DNA of 64,000 nt from JAMXLO01 sp963776505 (GTDB lineage Bacteria; Pseudomonadota; Alphaproteobacteria; Acetobacterales; Acetobacteraceae), in assembly GCA_963776505.1 (NCBI GenBank), contig CAVZNH010000081.1, positions 1 through 64,000 on the forward strand. The letters are read 5' to 3'. The translations under genes were made by a program, and so were the position numbers. The notes below the pieces were generated by a model. The model saw only the letters and a program-made list of their open reading frames with translations. It did no database searches and was not told the DNA's origin. This document shows positions 8,730-17,562 of this stretch, one piece after another (within the stretch, counting starts at the first letter, position 1; every line of letters begins with the position of its first letter).

Positions 8730-9595
8730 TGGACGCGATCACCCTCACGGCCAGGCAGCGCCAGCGCGCGGCGGCACTGATCGGCGATTGTTCCATCGAA
8801 CTTTCGCCACGCGACGAAGTCGCCGGCGAGCCACTGCGCAAGCTGCTCACTGCTGGCACCACGGTGTTCGTCAATCATCCTGCCAGTGTGACGCACCACG
8901 ATATTGTCGCCGCCTGTGCACGCCTGCGTCGCGCGGGTTTCGTGCCCGTGCCGCATGTCGCCGCGCGTCGCCTGGCGAGCTTCACCCAGGCCAGCGACTT
9001 CCTGCAGCGCGCGGTCGGTGAGGCGGCGGTTGACCGCATTTTGCTGATCGGCGGAGATGACAGTCCTGTCGGGCCGTTCCGGGCCGGCCTCGATCTGCTG
9101 GCGACCGGCGTGGTGGAGCGGCACGGCATCGCCCATGTTGCCTTCGGTGGTTACCCCGAAGGTCACCCGGCGATCGATCCGCACACGCTGGATGCGGCGC
9201 TTCAGGCCAAGGTGGCGCTGGCACGGCAGGGTAGCCTCGCCGTGTCACTGGTGACGCAGTTCGGCTTCGAGGCGCAGCCGATCCTGCGCTGGATCGCTGC
9301 CCAGCGTGCGCACGGGATCGACTGCCCAGTGCATGTTGGTATTGCCGGCCCGGCCAGCGTGGCGACGCTCGCGAAGTTCGCCATCCGCTGCGGCATCGGC
9401 GCGTCGCTCCGCGCTCTCGCGCGCGGCCACACTGCATTCGCTCGCATCATGGTGGAGGCCGGACCGGATGCATTGATCAGCGAACTTGTGGCCGACGCGC
9501 GCGAGGATGTGCCGATAGCGGGTCTGCACGTGTTCACCTTTGGTGGCGTGAGCCGCAGTGCCGAATGGATCCGCGCGGCGAGCGAGGCCGCCTGA
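8729..9595 (+). CDS. methylenetetrahydrofolate reductase-like protein (MetF family)
   Basis: This 288-residue TIM-barrel flavoprotein of the MetF/MTHFR family would interconvert 5,10-methylene-H4folate and 5-methyl-H4folate. Features are FVNHPAS early, ACARLRRAGFVPVPHVAARRL, the LLIGGDDSPVGPF strand, GGYPEGHP, SLVTQFGFEAQPI, HVGIAGPAS and the closing HVFTFGGVSRSAEW. The ATG overlaps the preceding methyltransferase-like stop by one base. No metE/metH is adjacent, so this copy may act in catabolic demethylation rather than methionine synthesis. The family is confident; the pathway is inferred. Confidence 0.85.
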   Translation: MDAITLTARQRQRAAALIGDCSIELSPRDEVAGEPLRKLLTAGTTVFVNHPASVTHHDIVAACARLRRAGFVPVPHVAARRLASFTQASDFLQRAVGEAAVDRILLIGGDDSPVGPFRAGLDLLATGVVERHGIAHVAFGGYPEGHPAIDPHTLDAALQAKVALARQGSLAVSLVTQFGFEAQPILRWIAAQRAHGIDCPVHVGIAGPASVATLAKFAIRCGIGASLRALARGHTAFARIMVEAGPDALISELVADAREDVPIAGLHVFTFGGVSRSAEWIRAASEAA

Positions 9596-9691
9596 TAAGG
9601 CAGAGGGTAACGCCATGTCCGACCCGCACGAAGTAGTGACGCCGGCTTTGATTGGTTTATTCTTTGCGGGCTCTATCAAGGCAGGTTCCGG

Positions 9692-10234
9692 TCATGGCGC
9701 CGACGTGCTCCACGCCTTGTAGTCCGCCTCCGACACAGTCGGAAGCTTCTTGAGAAAGGCCACGATCGACCAGATTTCCTGGTCAGGCACGCCGATCGCG
9801 CCGAAGCTCGGCATGCCCGTCATCTTGATGCCGTTCTTGATCACCCAGAACAGTTCGCGTGGCTCAAGACCGCCAACGACATCTTTGAGGTCAGGCGGCC
9901 CAGGGTTCAGACCCTCGGAGAACTTCGCCCAGCCGACACCCGGTCCGCCGTGGCAATTGGCACAGCCGCGGTCAGCGAAGGCGTGGGCGCCGGCCTTCAC
10001 CGTGGCGGCATCATCGAGCGATCCCGGCGGCGACACAGTGGCGTGTCGATCGATCGAGGCCTCCCGGACATGGACCAGCGCCCAGGCAACGACGCCAGAG
10101 TCCTGTTCAGTCGCTGCGATGCTGTAGAAGCCGCCGAAGAAGAACGCTGCCGCGGCGACTGCGACGATGATCGCGAGGACGCCGATCAATGCCAGAAGTC
10201 TCACTCTGGTCCCTCCCGGTGATGCCACTTTCAT
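9692..10234 (-). CDS. membrane-anchored monoheme cytochrome c
   Basis: This is a 180-residue class I cytochrome c. A single hydrophobic segment at about residues 11-35 acts as an uncleaved signal anchor, leaving the heme domain in the periplasm. The heme motif is CANCH at 91-95, and the axial Met is probably in KMTGMPSFG near 137-140. A typical C-terminal helix follows (IWSIVAFLKKLP). It is monocistronic and divergent from two small genes. The shared upstream region holds a perfect FNR/FixK-type box centred about 117 bp before this start, which suggests oxygen or redox control. The electron partner is unknown. Confidence 0.88.
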   Translation of the reverse strand: MKVASPGGTRVRLLALIGVLAIIVAVAAAAFFFGGFYSIAATEQDSGVVAWALVHVREASIDRHATVSPPGSLDDAATVKAGAHAFADRGCANCHGGPGVGWAKFSEGLNPGPPDLKDVVGGLEPRELFWVIKNGIKMTGMPSFGAIGVPDQEIWSIVAFLKKLPTVSEADYKAWSTSAP

Positions 10235-10344
10235 ACAATGTGCCGAGAGGCCCTATTCCCCGCAAGCAGTAGCCCACAGTGGTTTGATTGCCGCTTCCTG
10301 GGATGATGTAGATCCGCCCCGGCCGAGTCCGAAGCACTGACGCT

Positions 10345-10358
10345 TTGATCCAAATCAA
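10345..10358. promoter_or_regulatory. FNR/FixK/Anr-type binding site
   Basis: The 14-mer TTGATCCAAATCAA is an exact match to the consensus TTGAT-N4-ATCAA recognised by the FNR/FixK/Anr family of Crp-like regulators. It lies between the cytochrome c gene (start 10234, minus) and the small gene starting at 10416. It is about 64 bp upstream of the latter, close to the usual activator distance once a short leader is allowed for. No fnr or fixK gene is in this window. Confidence 0.7.
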
Positions 10359-10415
10359 TGTTCGTAAGACTGTTGCGTGCGACAAGGGAAAGTGTAATTG
10401 GGCCGGGAGGGTTCG

Positions 10416-10682
10416 ATGCAGACCCTTATGCTCACCATGCCAGAGCTTGAGCAGGCTGCGCGCCAGTGGGCCGTCGATTTCCTGTCCGAGAAATGGGAAG
10501 GCGTAGCGGTGGTGACAGATATCAGGCGAGTGCTTGACTCGCGATGTGAGGAGAGGAACATCATTCTGTTCCAACGGGCACCCGCCGCCCTGTTGCGGCA
10601 CGTTCTGCAAAGCGGTGGCCGTCCCTGGCTCGTCAGTGACATCGTCAGTCACGGAGCGTCGGGGATGCGTTACACGGCGTGA
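10416..10682 (+). CDS. small hypothetical protein under a putative FNR box
   Basis: This 88-residue protein is not recognised. The ATG at 10416 is preceded by GGGAGGG; an in-frame TTG at 10398 is less likely. It is predicted soluble, with a helical N-terminal half (LEQAARQWAVDFLSEKW) and two Cys-free strands. Visible blocks are VAVVTDIRRVLD and IILFQRAPAALLRHVL. It is the first plus-strand gene downstream of the FNR-type box and is followed 18 bp later by another small gene, so the two may be co-transcribed under low oxygen. Confidence 0.55.
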   Translation: MQTLMLTMPELEQAARQWAVDFLSEKWEGVAVVTDIRRVLDSRCEERNIILFQRAPAALLRHVLQSGGRPWLVSDIVSHGASGMRYTA

Positions 10683-10700
10683 CGCCAAGGGGGAACCGAC

Positions 10701-11027
10701 GTGGACAAGAACGAACTGACAGATTGGGCGCTGGCGAATGGCTGGCAGATGATTGCCGGCTGCCCGAGCCTGACCAAGCCGTCCTCGCCGAAGGAGGCGA
10801 TCGTCCGCATGGTGTTCAAGGCGACGGTGGTGAACCTGGAGGTGAAGAAGCCGGCCGGCAAATGGGAGAAGGTCGCGGGTCAGAGCTATGCCAAGGTCCA
10901 GCCTGACCCGGACACGTCGCTGCCCATTGGTCTGGGCCTCGACACAATACCGAGCTTCACCGCGCTGATGCGCGAGAACAAGGATCGCATGGCGTTCGCC
11001 CGGATGACAGGCGCGCCGAAATCCTAG
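10701..11027 (+). CDS. small conserved-looking hypothetical protein
   Basis: This 108-residue protein starts at GTG after GGGGGAACC. No signal or membrane segment is visible. It opens with MDKNELTDWALANGW, has a basic strand-rich middle (VNLEVKKPAGKWEKV) and ends with LMRENKDRMAFARM. I do not recognise a functional family. It sits 18 bp after the preceding small gene and 4 bp before the converging DUF6481 gene. The compact spacing and coherent codon use support a real gene. Confidence 0.6.
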   Translation: MDKNELTDWALANGWQMIAGCPSLTKPSSPKEAIVRMVFKATVVNLEVKKPAGKWEKVAGQSYAKVQPDPDTSLPIGLGLDTIPSFTALMRENKDRMAFARMTGAPKS

Positions 11028-11031
11028 GCGA

Positions 11032-11379
11032 TCACTTGCGGCGGGCGCGACGGGCGGCGTAACGCGCGTCGCGGGCAGCCTTCTGTTCCTGCGCTTCCGC
11101 TGCCGCCCGCGCCTTTTCCTCCGCCGCGCGCTTTGCCTCCTCGGCGGCCCGGGCCTTCTCCTCGGCGGCCAGCCTGGCCGCCTCAGCCGCGCGGGCGGCC
11201 CAGCGCTCGGCATTCCGCGCCTCACGAGCGTTGGCGATTGCCTGAAGTTCCGCCTGGCGTTCGAGAGCCTCCGGACTGTCGGGCGCCGGCCTGGCACGGA
11301 ACTTCGCCAACAGGGCCGCCTTCGCGTCCGCCGCCGTGTTCAGCCGTTCATTGAACTTGTCGTGTTTGAATGACTTCAT
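11032..11379 (-). CDS. DUF6481-like alanine/glutamate-rich coiled-coil protein
   Basis: This 115-residue protein begins MKSFKHDKFNERLNTAADAK, continues with AALLAKFRARP, and then becomes a long Ala/Glu/Arg/Lys heptad-like helix (EKARAAEEAKRAAEEKARAA) ending in a strongly basic tail (RRARRK). This matches my memory of the DUF6481 family of alphaproteobacteria, whose role is unknown. It is probably a cytoplasmic, possibly nucleic-acid-binding, coiled coil. It is encoded convergently to the small gene at 10701. Confidence 0.7.
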   Translation of the reverse strand: MKSFKHDKFNERLNTAADAKAALLAKFRARPAPDSPEALERQAELQAIANAREARNAERWAARAAEAARLAAEEKARAAEEAKRAAEEKARAAAEAQEQKAARDARYAARRARRK

Positions 11380-11435
11380 CGGGCTGATTTACCAGAACCG
11401 CCGCGCGCTGGAAGCCAGGACGGAAGTCTGTCCGG

Positions 11436-12914
11436 TTACGTTCCGATTCCGCCGAGTGCCAGGTATTTGATCTCCAGATAATCTTCGATCCCGTACTTCG
11501 ACCCCTCGCGCCCGAGGCCCGATGACTTCATGCCGCCGAACGGCGCCACCTCGGTGGAGATGATCCCCTCGTTGATGCCGATGATCCCGTATTCCAGCGC
11601 CTCGGCCACGCGGAAAATCCGCCCAACGTCACGTGCGTAGAAATACGACGCCAGGCCGAACTCCGTATCGTTGGCGAGCCTGATCGCCTCCTCCTCGGTC
11701 TTGAAGCGGAACAGCGGCGCCACCGGGCCGAACGTTTCCTCGTGGAAGATCATCGCGTCGTTCGGGACGTTGGCGAGGATCGTCGGTTCGAAGAACGTGC
11801 CGCCCAGCTTGTGGCGGTGTCCGCCGGTCACCACCGAAGCACCGCGCTTCACCGCATCCGCGATGTGCTCCTCCACCTTCTTCACCGCATCGGCATTGAT
11901 CAGTGGCCCTTGGCTCACCCCAGGTTCCATGCCGTTGCCGACCTTCATCGCCTCCACCGCCGCCTTCAGCTTGGCAGAGAACGCGTCATACACGCCGTCC
12001 TGCACCAGGATGCGGTTGGCGCACACGCAGGTCTGCCCGGTGTTGCGGTACTTGCTTGCCATCGCGCCCGTCACCGCCGCATCGAGGTCCGCATCGTCGA
12101 ACACGATGAACGGCGCGTTGCCGCCAAGCTCCATGCTGGTCTTCTTGATCGTCGGCGCGCACTGCGCGAGCAGCTTGGCGCCCACCTCGGTGGACCCGGT
12201 GAAGGTCAGCTTGCGCACCAGCGGATTCGAGGTGAGTTCCGCCCCGGTCTCGCCCGACGGCCCGGTGATGACATTGCACACGCCCGCCGGCATGCCCGCG
12301 CGCTCAGCCAGCACGGCAAGCGCCAGAGCCGAGAACGGTGTCTGGCTCGCCGGTCGGATCACGCCCGTGCAGCCCGCCGCCCATCCCGGACCCGCCTTGC
12401 GGGTAATCATCGCGGCCGGAAAATTCCACGGCGTGATCGCGGCGAACACGCCGATCGGCTCCTTCAGCACCAGAATACGCCGTCCCTTGGCGTTCTGCGG
12501 GATCGTGTCGCCGTAGATCCGCTTGCCCTCCTCGGCGAACCACTCGATGAAGCTGGCGGCATAGGCGATCTCGCCCTTGCTCTCCGCAAGTGGCTTGCCC
12601 TGCTCGGCGGTCATGATCACTGCAAGGTCATCGGCATTTGCGAGCATCAGGTCGTTGAGCTTGCGCAGGATCGCCGCGCGGTCCTTAGCCAGCATCGCTC
12701 GCCAGGCGCCCTGTGCGCGGTGCGCCGCCTCGATGGCGCGGCGCGTCTCGGCGGCGCCCAGTGCCGGAACCTCACCGATCGCTTCGCCGGTCGCGGGGTT
12801 CTTCACCACGATCGTGCGCTCGCTATCGGCCTGCACCCATTTTCCGTCGATGTAGTTGGCCTGACGGAAGAGCGTGGGGTCCTTCAACGGCAGCGGAGAG
12901 GTCGGGTTCAGCAT
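11436..12914 (-). CDS. gabD: NAD(P)-dependent succinate-semialdehyde dehydrogenase
   Basis: This aldehyde dehydrogenase of about 492 residues oxidises succinate semialdehyde to succinate in GABA or related catabolism. It has the class features FAAITPWNFPAAMITRK (cofactor pocket), LTFTGSTEVG, SMELGGNAPFIVFDDADLD (general-base Glu) and GQTCVCANR (catalytic Cys), ending with GREGSKYGIEDYLEIKY, a GabD-like terminus. The residue string VIRPASQTP replaces the common VLKPAEQTP. An AAGGAGG site lies 8 bases before the ATG at 12914. The gene is monocistronic. Close paralogs act on glutarate semialdehyde, so the substrate is inferred. Confidence 0.9.
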   Translation of the reverse strand: MLNPTSPLPLKDPTLFRQANYIDGKWVQADSERTIVVKNPATGEAIGEVPALGAAETRRAIEAAHRAQGAWRAMLAKDRAAILRKLNDLMLANADDLAVIMTAEQGKPLAESKGEIAYAASFIEWFAEEGKRIYGDTIPQNAKGRRILVLKEPIGVFAAITPWNFPAAMITRKAGPGWAAGCTGVIRPASQTPFSALALAVLAERAGMPAGVCNVITGPSGETGAELTSNPLVRKLTFTGSTEVGAKLLAQCAPTIKKTSMELGGNAPFIVFDDADLDAAVTGAMASKYRNTGQTCVCANRILVQDGVYDAFSAKLKAAVEAMKVGNGMEPGVSQGPLINADAVKKVEEHIADAVKRGASVVTGGHRHKLGGTFFEPTILANVPNDAMIFHEETFGPVAPLFRFKTEEEAIRLANDTEFGLASYFYARDVGRIFRVAEALEYGIIGINEGIISTEVAPFGGMKSSGLGREGSKYGIEDYLEIKYLALGGIGT

Positions 12915-13035
12915 GGCGGTCCTCCTTGCCCTGCCCCGCCTGCGCGGGGGCGATGGATGCAAGATAGGACCGCCGGGGCGGAGTGTCAGGACCCCGCCGA
13001 ACGAGGCTCTGCGTTGGGCAGAGCCTCCTGGTCGA

Positions 13036-13752
13036 TCACCACCGCTCGGTTGATGCGAGCTCCGGACGCAGGCGGTAGCCGCCGCCTTCGGTCACCAGAA
13101 GTGACGGGTGCGCCGGATCGGGCTCGATCTTCTGCCGCAGCCGGTAGATATGCGTCTCCAGCGTGTGAGTCGTGACGGTCGCGTTGTAGCCCCACACCTC
13201 ATGCATCAGGATCTGCCGGTTCACTGCCGCATCGGAGCGATAAAGGAATTTGAATACCGCCGTCTCCTTATCGGTCAGGCGGATTCGCTTGTTGTTCGCA
13301 ACGTCCTGCAGCAGCTTCTTCGCAGGGCGGAAGGTGTATGGCCCGACTGGGAATACCGCCTGCTCGCTGCGGTCGAAGATCCTCATCTGCGCACGCAGGC
13401 GCGCCAACAGTTCGCTGGCACGGAACGGCTTGGCGACGTAATCGCTGGCGCCAGAGTCCAGCCCACGCACCACATCCGTCTCCTCGTTGGCGCCAGTCAG
13501 CATGATGATCGGCATGCTGTGCCCCTGCCGTCGCAGCCTGGCGCAATAGTCGCGTCCGTCGCCATCAGGCAGGCCAATATCGAGAATCACGGCATCGAAA
13601 TGCGTGTCTTCATGGCCAAGAATCTTCTCGGCGGCCTCGATGCTCGCCGCTGTGGTCACAGTAAATTCCAGCGTTTCGTCGAGGCATTCAGTAAGCATTT
13701 CCAGTAGCGTTTCGTCGTCCTCGACGATCAGTATTGGTCTCCGGTTCGGCAT
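13036..13752 (-). CDS. OmpR/PhoB-type response regulator
   Basis: This 238-residue protein has an N-terminal receiver (EDD at 11-13, phosphoacceptor D58 in AVILDIGLPDGDG, MLTGAN, and Lys in VAKPF) and a C-terminal winged-helix domain. The recognition-helix region is TTHTLETHIYRLRQKIEP, followed by the wing GGGYRLRPE. The ATG at 13752 follows GGGGGAG. No sensor kinase is adjacent, so it is an orphan regulator. Its LETHIYRLRQKIE signature is common among alphaproteobacterial regulators of uncertain function. Confidence 0.88.
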   Translation of the reverse strand: MPNRRPILIVEDDETLLEMLTECLDETLEFTVTTAASIEAAEKILGHEDTHFDAVILDIGLPDGDGRDYCARLRRQGHSMPIIMLTGANEETDVVRGLDSGASDYVAKPFRASELLARLRAQMRIFDRSEQAVFPVGPYTFRPAKKLLQDVANNKRIRLTDKETAVFKFLYRSDAAVNRQILMHEVWGYNATVTTHTLETHIYRLRQKIEPDPAHPSLLVTEGGGYRLRPELASTERW

Positions 13753-13897
13753 GATGCTCACTCCCCCGCGAACAATGGTGCATGACTTTGTCGAAGGACG
13801 TTTCGACATTTGCAGGAGGGCCAGAGTTCGTGGCGAAATTCGGTCCGCGAGCGTTCGCTTTGCCGTGAGCGCCATGTGAGCGATCAAGACAGCGCGA

Positions 13898-14500
13898 TCA
13901 CGCGCGGATAGCCCCGGCGACTTCGTGTGCGCCGTGCCAGATCATAACCACAGCGATATAGAGCACGATTGCGAGACCGATCCAGGAGATCCATCGCAGG
14001 CGCTCCAGCAGGCTCGCGATCAGGTTGGCGGCAACGCCCATGAGCACAACCGACAGCAGCAGCCCGACAGCAAGCACCCAGGTGCTGCCTTGTGCGGCAC
14101 CGGCCACCGCCAGGACGTTGTCCAGACTCATCGAAACATCAGCGAGGATGATCTGCGTCATCGCCTGGCCGAGTGTCTTGTGGCCACTGGTCTCGGAGGT
14201 CTCGTGACCACGATGGCGACGCAGTTCGCGGAACATCCTCCAGCACACCCAGAGCAGCAACAGACCGCCGGCGAGCAGCAATCCGATGACCGCCAGCAGC
14301 TTCAGCGCAATGGCACCCAGCGCGATGCGGATCGCCGTCGCGCCGAGGATGCCGAACAGGATGGCCGGCCGCTTCTGCTGCGCGCGCAGGCCGGCAACCG
14401 CCATGCCGACCACAATGGCGTTGTCGCCCGCCAGCGTGACGTCGATCACGATGACTTGCGCCAGTGCGGCGAGGTCGGCGGTCAGTGCGATCTGGTCCAA
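13898..14500 (-). CDS. TerC-family integral membrane protein (YjbE type)
   Basis: This protein of about 200 residues has seven hydrophobic segments. It carries the family motifs VIVIDVTLAGDNAIVVGMA in the first helix and ILADVSMSLDNVLAVAGAA in the fifth, whose acidic and Asn residues are thought to bind metal ions. A His/Glu-rich cytoplasmic loop (RRHRGHETSETSGHK) separates the halves. The TTG at 14500 follows AAGGGCG; an earlier TTG at 14530 is possible. TerC/YjbE/Alx relatives export Mn2+ or support metal loading of exported proteins. The exact role is inferred. Confidence 0.82.
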   Translation of the reverse strand: MDQIALTADLAALAQVIVIDVTLAGDNAIVVGMAVAGLRAQQKRPAILFGILGATAIRIALGAIALKLLAVIGLLLAGGLLLLWVCWRMFRELRRHRGHETSETSGHKTLGQAMTQIILADVSMSLDNVLAVAGAAQGSTWVLAVGLLLSVVLMGVAANLIASLLERLRWISWIGLAIVLYIAVVMIWHGAHEVAGAIRA

Positions 14501-14570
14501 GCGTTTCGCCCTTGTCAGCCACCGGTGCAACGGTCTAGCTGGCCTCCCACCAGCACGGGACGGGGCAGCG

Positions 14571-15902
14571 ATGGTTCCGCGTTACACCAGACCCGAGATG
14601 GCGGCCATCTGGGCGCCTGCCAACCGTTATCGCATCTGGTTCGAGATCGAAGCGCTGGCGGTGGAAGGGATGGCCGAATGTGGCCTGATCCCGGTGAGCG
14701 CCGCCCGCACGATTCGCGAGAAGGGGGGCGCGAAGCTCGCCACCATCAGCCAGGCCGACATCGATCGCATCGATGCGATCGAGCGGGAAACGCGGCATGA
14801 CGTGATCGCCTTCCTGACTTGGCTGGCCGAGGCAGTCGGCGAGGACAGCCGGTTCGTGCACCTGGGCATGACCAGCTCCGACGTGCTGGACACCTGCCTG
14901 TCGGTGCAGTTGACCCAGGCGACGGACCTGCTGCTGCGGGATCTGGATGCTGTCCTGGCGGCCCTGAAGGCGCGGGCGCTGGAACACAAGCATACGGTGA
15001 CGATCGGTCGCAGCCACGGCATCCATGCGGAGCCCACGACGTTCGGCGTGAAGCTGACCGGGCACTACGCGGAATTCGCCCGCGACCGCGTCCGGCTGCT
15101 GGCGGCGCGCGCCGAGGTGGCGGTGGCGGCTATCAGCGGTCCCGTCGGGACGTTCGCCTCGATCGATCCGCGGGTCGAGGCTTACGTGGCGGCGAAGCTG
15201 GGGCTGTCACCGGAACCGGTGTCGACGCAGGTCATCCCGCGCGACCGGCATGCGATGTTCTTTGCGACGCTCGCGGTGATCGCGGCGGGCATCGAGCGGC
15301 TGGCGACCGAGGTGCGGCACCTCCAGCGCAGCGAGGTGCGCGAGGCGGAGGAGTTTTTCCATCCCGGCCAGAAGGGTTCGTCCTCGATGCCGCACAAGCG
15401 CAATCCGGTGCTGAGCGAGAATCTGACCGGTCTCGCGCGCGTGGTGCGTGCCGCGGTGGTGCCGGCGCTGGAGAACGTGACGCTCTGGCATGAACGCGAC
15501 ATCAGCCATTCCAGCGTGGAGCGGGTGATTGCGCCGGATGCGACGATCGCGCTCGACTTCGCGCTGGTGCGCTTGGCGGGAATGATGCAGCGGTTGGTGG
15601 TGTATCCGGAGCGGATGGCGGCGAACCTGGAGAGCCTCGGCGGCGTGGTCTACTCGGGCGATGTCCTGCTGGCGCTGGCGCGAGCAGGCATCTCGCGCGA
15701 GGACGCCTATGCCATCGTCCAGCGCAACGCGATGGCGACATGGGAAGAGCTGGGCACGCCGGAGGGACGCAGCTTCCGTGACAATCTGCTGGACGATCCG
15801 GACGTGGCGCGGCGGGTGTCGGCGGCGGAACTCGATGCGGCGCTGGATGGGAAGGCTCACCTGGCGCAGGTGGACCACATCTTCGCCCGTGTGTTCGGCT
15901 AG
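14571..15902 (+). CDS. purB: adenylosuccinate lyase
   Basis: This 443-residue fumarase-superfamily enzyme cleaves SAICAR and adenylosuccinate to release fumarate in purine synthesis. It starts MVPRYTRPEMAAIW, typical of bacterial PurB. It has the histidine motif GMTSSDVLDT, the catalytic GRSHGIHAEPTTFG, and the signature loop GSSSMPHKRNP around residue 265. The open frame extends upstream of 14571, but homology begins there. It stands alone, about 2.6 kb before the purC-purL cluster, with an MFS and a lipocalin-like gene between them. Confidence 0.96.
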   Translation: MVPRYTRPEMAAIWAPANRYRIWFEIEALAVEGMAECGLIPVSAARTIREKGGAKLATISQADIDRIDAIERETRHDVIAFLTWLAEAVGEDSRFVHLGMTSSDVLDTCLSVQLTQATDLLLRDLDAVLAALKARALEHKHTVTIGRSHGIHAEPTTFGVKLTGHYAEFARDRVRLLAARAEVAVAAISGPVGTFASIDPRVEAYVAAKLGLSPEPVSTQVIPRDRHAMFFATLAVIAAGIERLATEVRHLQRSEVREAEEFFHPGQKGSSSMPHKRNPVLSENLTGLARVVRAAVVPALENVTLWHERDISHSSVERVIAPDATIALDFALVRLAGMMQRLVVYPERMAANLESLGGVVYSGDVLLALARAGISREDAYAIVQRNAMATWEELGTPEGRSFRDNLLDDPDVARRVSAAELDAALDGKAHLAQVDHIFARVFG

Positions 15903-15940
15903 GCTTCCAGGTCTGTTGCCGGCCTGGCCGCTAGCCTGAC

Positions 15941-17074
15941 GTGGTGCGGCGTCGCGAGCAAAATTCCACACGCATCGTGTTCTTCGTAGCGGGTCTGAGC
16001 ACGGCAGCGTGGGCGCCGCTGGTGCCGTTCGCAAAGGCACGCGCCGACATCGATGTCGGAACGCTCGGGCTGCTGCTGCTTTGCCTCGGTCTCGGATCGA
16101 TTGCCGCCATGTCGCCGGCAGGCGCACTTGCCGCACGATTTGGCTGTCGTCGCGTCATCACGGCGTCGGCGGTGCCGCTTTGTCTCAGCCTGCCCGTGCT
16201 GGCCTCCGCCTCCAACCCTGCGTTGCTCGCTGCTGCACTGTTTTTCTTTGGAGCGGCCATCGGCTCGATCGACGTCACCATGAACATCCAGGCCATCATC
16301 GTCGAACGGATCAGTGGTCGATCGATGATGTCCGGATTTCACGGCATGTTCAGTCTCGGCGGTATCGCGGGACCGGCCTGCGTTGCCGCAGTCCTCGCGG
16401 CCGGCGGTTCGCCGTTGGCTGCCACCGTTTGTGTGGTGACGATTGTCATCATGGCGCTTGCGGTGGCCGTGCCGCATCTGCTGCCCTACGGCAGCGAGAG
16501 CGACGGACCGAAGTTCGCCTTGCCGCACGGCATCGTGCTTTTCATCGGCATTCTCTGTTTCATTGCGTTCCTGGCGGAAGGCGCGATGATCGACTGGAGC
16601 GCAGTCTTCCTCACTTCGGTCCGAGGAATGCGGGCCGCCTACGCCGGTCTGGGCTACGCTATTTTTTCGCTGGCCATGACGGTCGGTCGTCTGACCGGGG
16701 ACCGGATCGTGCGGCGGTTCGGCGGCGGGAACGTCATCGTCCTGGGTGGCCTTTGCGCGACTACCGGATTCGCAATCGCGACCGTGGTGCCATTCTGGGA
16801 AACGACACTCCTCGCCTGCGCCCTGGTCGGCATCGGCTGCTCCAATATCGTGCCGGTCCTGTTTACGAGCGTCGGCCGTCAGAATTCCATGCCGGAGCAT
16901 GTTGCTGTGCCCGCGATAACCACGCTCGGTTACGCTGGCATCCTCATCGGTCCGGCCGCGATAGGGTTCGTGGCGCACGTCGCCAGCCTGTCGGCGGCGT
17001 TCCTGATGTTGACCATCCTGCAATTCAGCGTCGCGTTGTGCGGTCGCAGGGTGGCGCGGGGCCCAGGACAGTGA
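15941..17074 (+). CDS. MFS transporter
   Basis: This 377-residue polytopic protein has about 12 hydrophobic segments and resembles YbjJ-type major facilitator proteins. Visible features are the N-terminal TAAWAPLVPFAKAR, the loop RFGCRR after helix 3, GSIDVTMNIQAIIVERI, SGFHGMFSLGG, and GRLTGDRIVRRFGG in the second half (the repeated MFS loop motif). The GTG at 15941 is chosen; a second GTG follows directly. It begins 38 bp after purB. The substrate cannot be read from sequence. Confidence 0.85.
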   Translation: MVRRREQNSTRIVFFVAGLSTAAWAPLVPFAKARADIDVGTLGLLLLCLGLGSIAAMSPAGALAARFGCRRVITASAVPLCLSLPVLASASNPALLAAALFFFGAAIGSIDVTMNIQAIIVERISGRSMMSGFHGMFSLGGIAGPACVAAVLAAGGSPLAATVCVVTIVIMALAVAVPHLLPYGSESDGPKFALPHGIVLFIGILCFIAFLAEGAMIDWSAVFLTSVRGMRAAYAGLGYAIFSLAMTVGRLTGDRIVRRFGGGNVIVLGGLCATTGFAIATVVPFWETTLLACALVGIGCSNIVPVLFTSVGRQNSMPEHVAVPAITTLGYAGILIGPAAIGFVAHVASLSAAFLMLTILQFSVALCGRRVARGPGQ

Positions 17075-17169
17075 CAGGAAAGTCCGGTCTGACTTCCTGG
17101 TGCGGCCGTGCGTGGTATGGTGACCGAGTGAAAGCCGCTTGGCTCGAACGTTCATGAGGAGAGGAAACA

Positions 17170-17562
17170 ATGCCGGACCTCGTCGGCACCTGGCGTCTGG
17201 TCGCAGCGAAATCCCTCGATGCCGAGGGTCGGCCATTGCCGCTGCCGTACGGGCCGCAGGCGATCGGTCGCATCGTGTTCACCGCGGACAAGCGGATGAT
17301 GGCCGCGCTCTCGGACGGGCGCGCGGACCTGCCGGCTGGCACCAGACGCGAGTATGGCGGCTACTGTGGTGACTACACGTTCGACGGCTCTACCCTGACA
17401 ACGCATGTCGATGCCGCGCCCAATCCGGCGCTGATCGGCACCGCACAGGCCCGCGGCGTGCGGTTCGAGGGCGAGCGGATGGTGCTGAAGCCGCCGCCGC
17501 GCGAGATCGATGGCGTGCTGCATCATCGCGAGCTGACCTGGGAGCGGATCAGCCCGGTCTAG
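17170..17562 (+). CDS. lipocalin-like domain protein
   Basis: This 130-residue protein opens with PDLVGTWRLVAA, the GxW signature of the lipocalin-like family. Beta-strand-rich stretches follow: GRIVFTADKRMMAALSDGR, GGYCGDYTFDGSTLTTHVD and LTWERI. There is no signal peptide. A strong AGGAGAGGAAACA site precedes the ATG. Related proteins are often found near catabolic or transport genes and may bind or modify small molecules; the function is unknown. It starts 95 bp after the MFS gene, which may be its transport partner. Confidence 0.8.
   Translation: MPDLVGTWRLVAAKSLDAEGRPLPLPYGPQAIGRIVFTADKRMMAALSDGRADLPAGTRREYGGYCGDYTFDGSTLTTHVDAAPNPALIGTAQARGVRFEGERMVLKPPPREIDGVLHHRELTWERISPV

Noticed and set aside
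9615..9722. A 35-codon plus-strand open frame with AGAGGGTAAC upstream
   Set aside because: It overlaps the end of the cytochrome c gene, has no recognisable family and no typical codon pattern, so it was not called.
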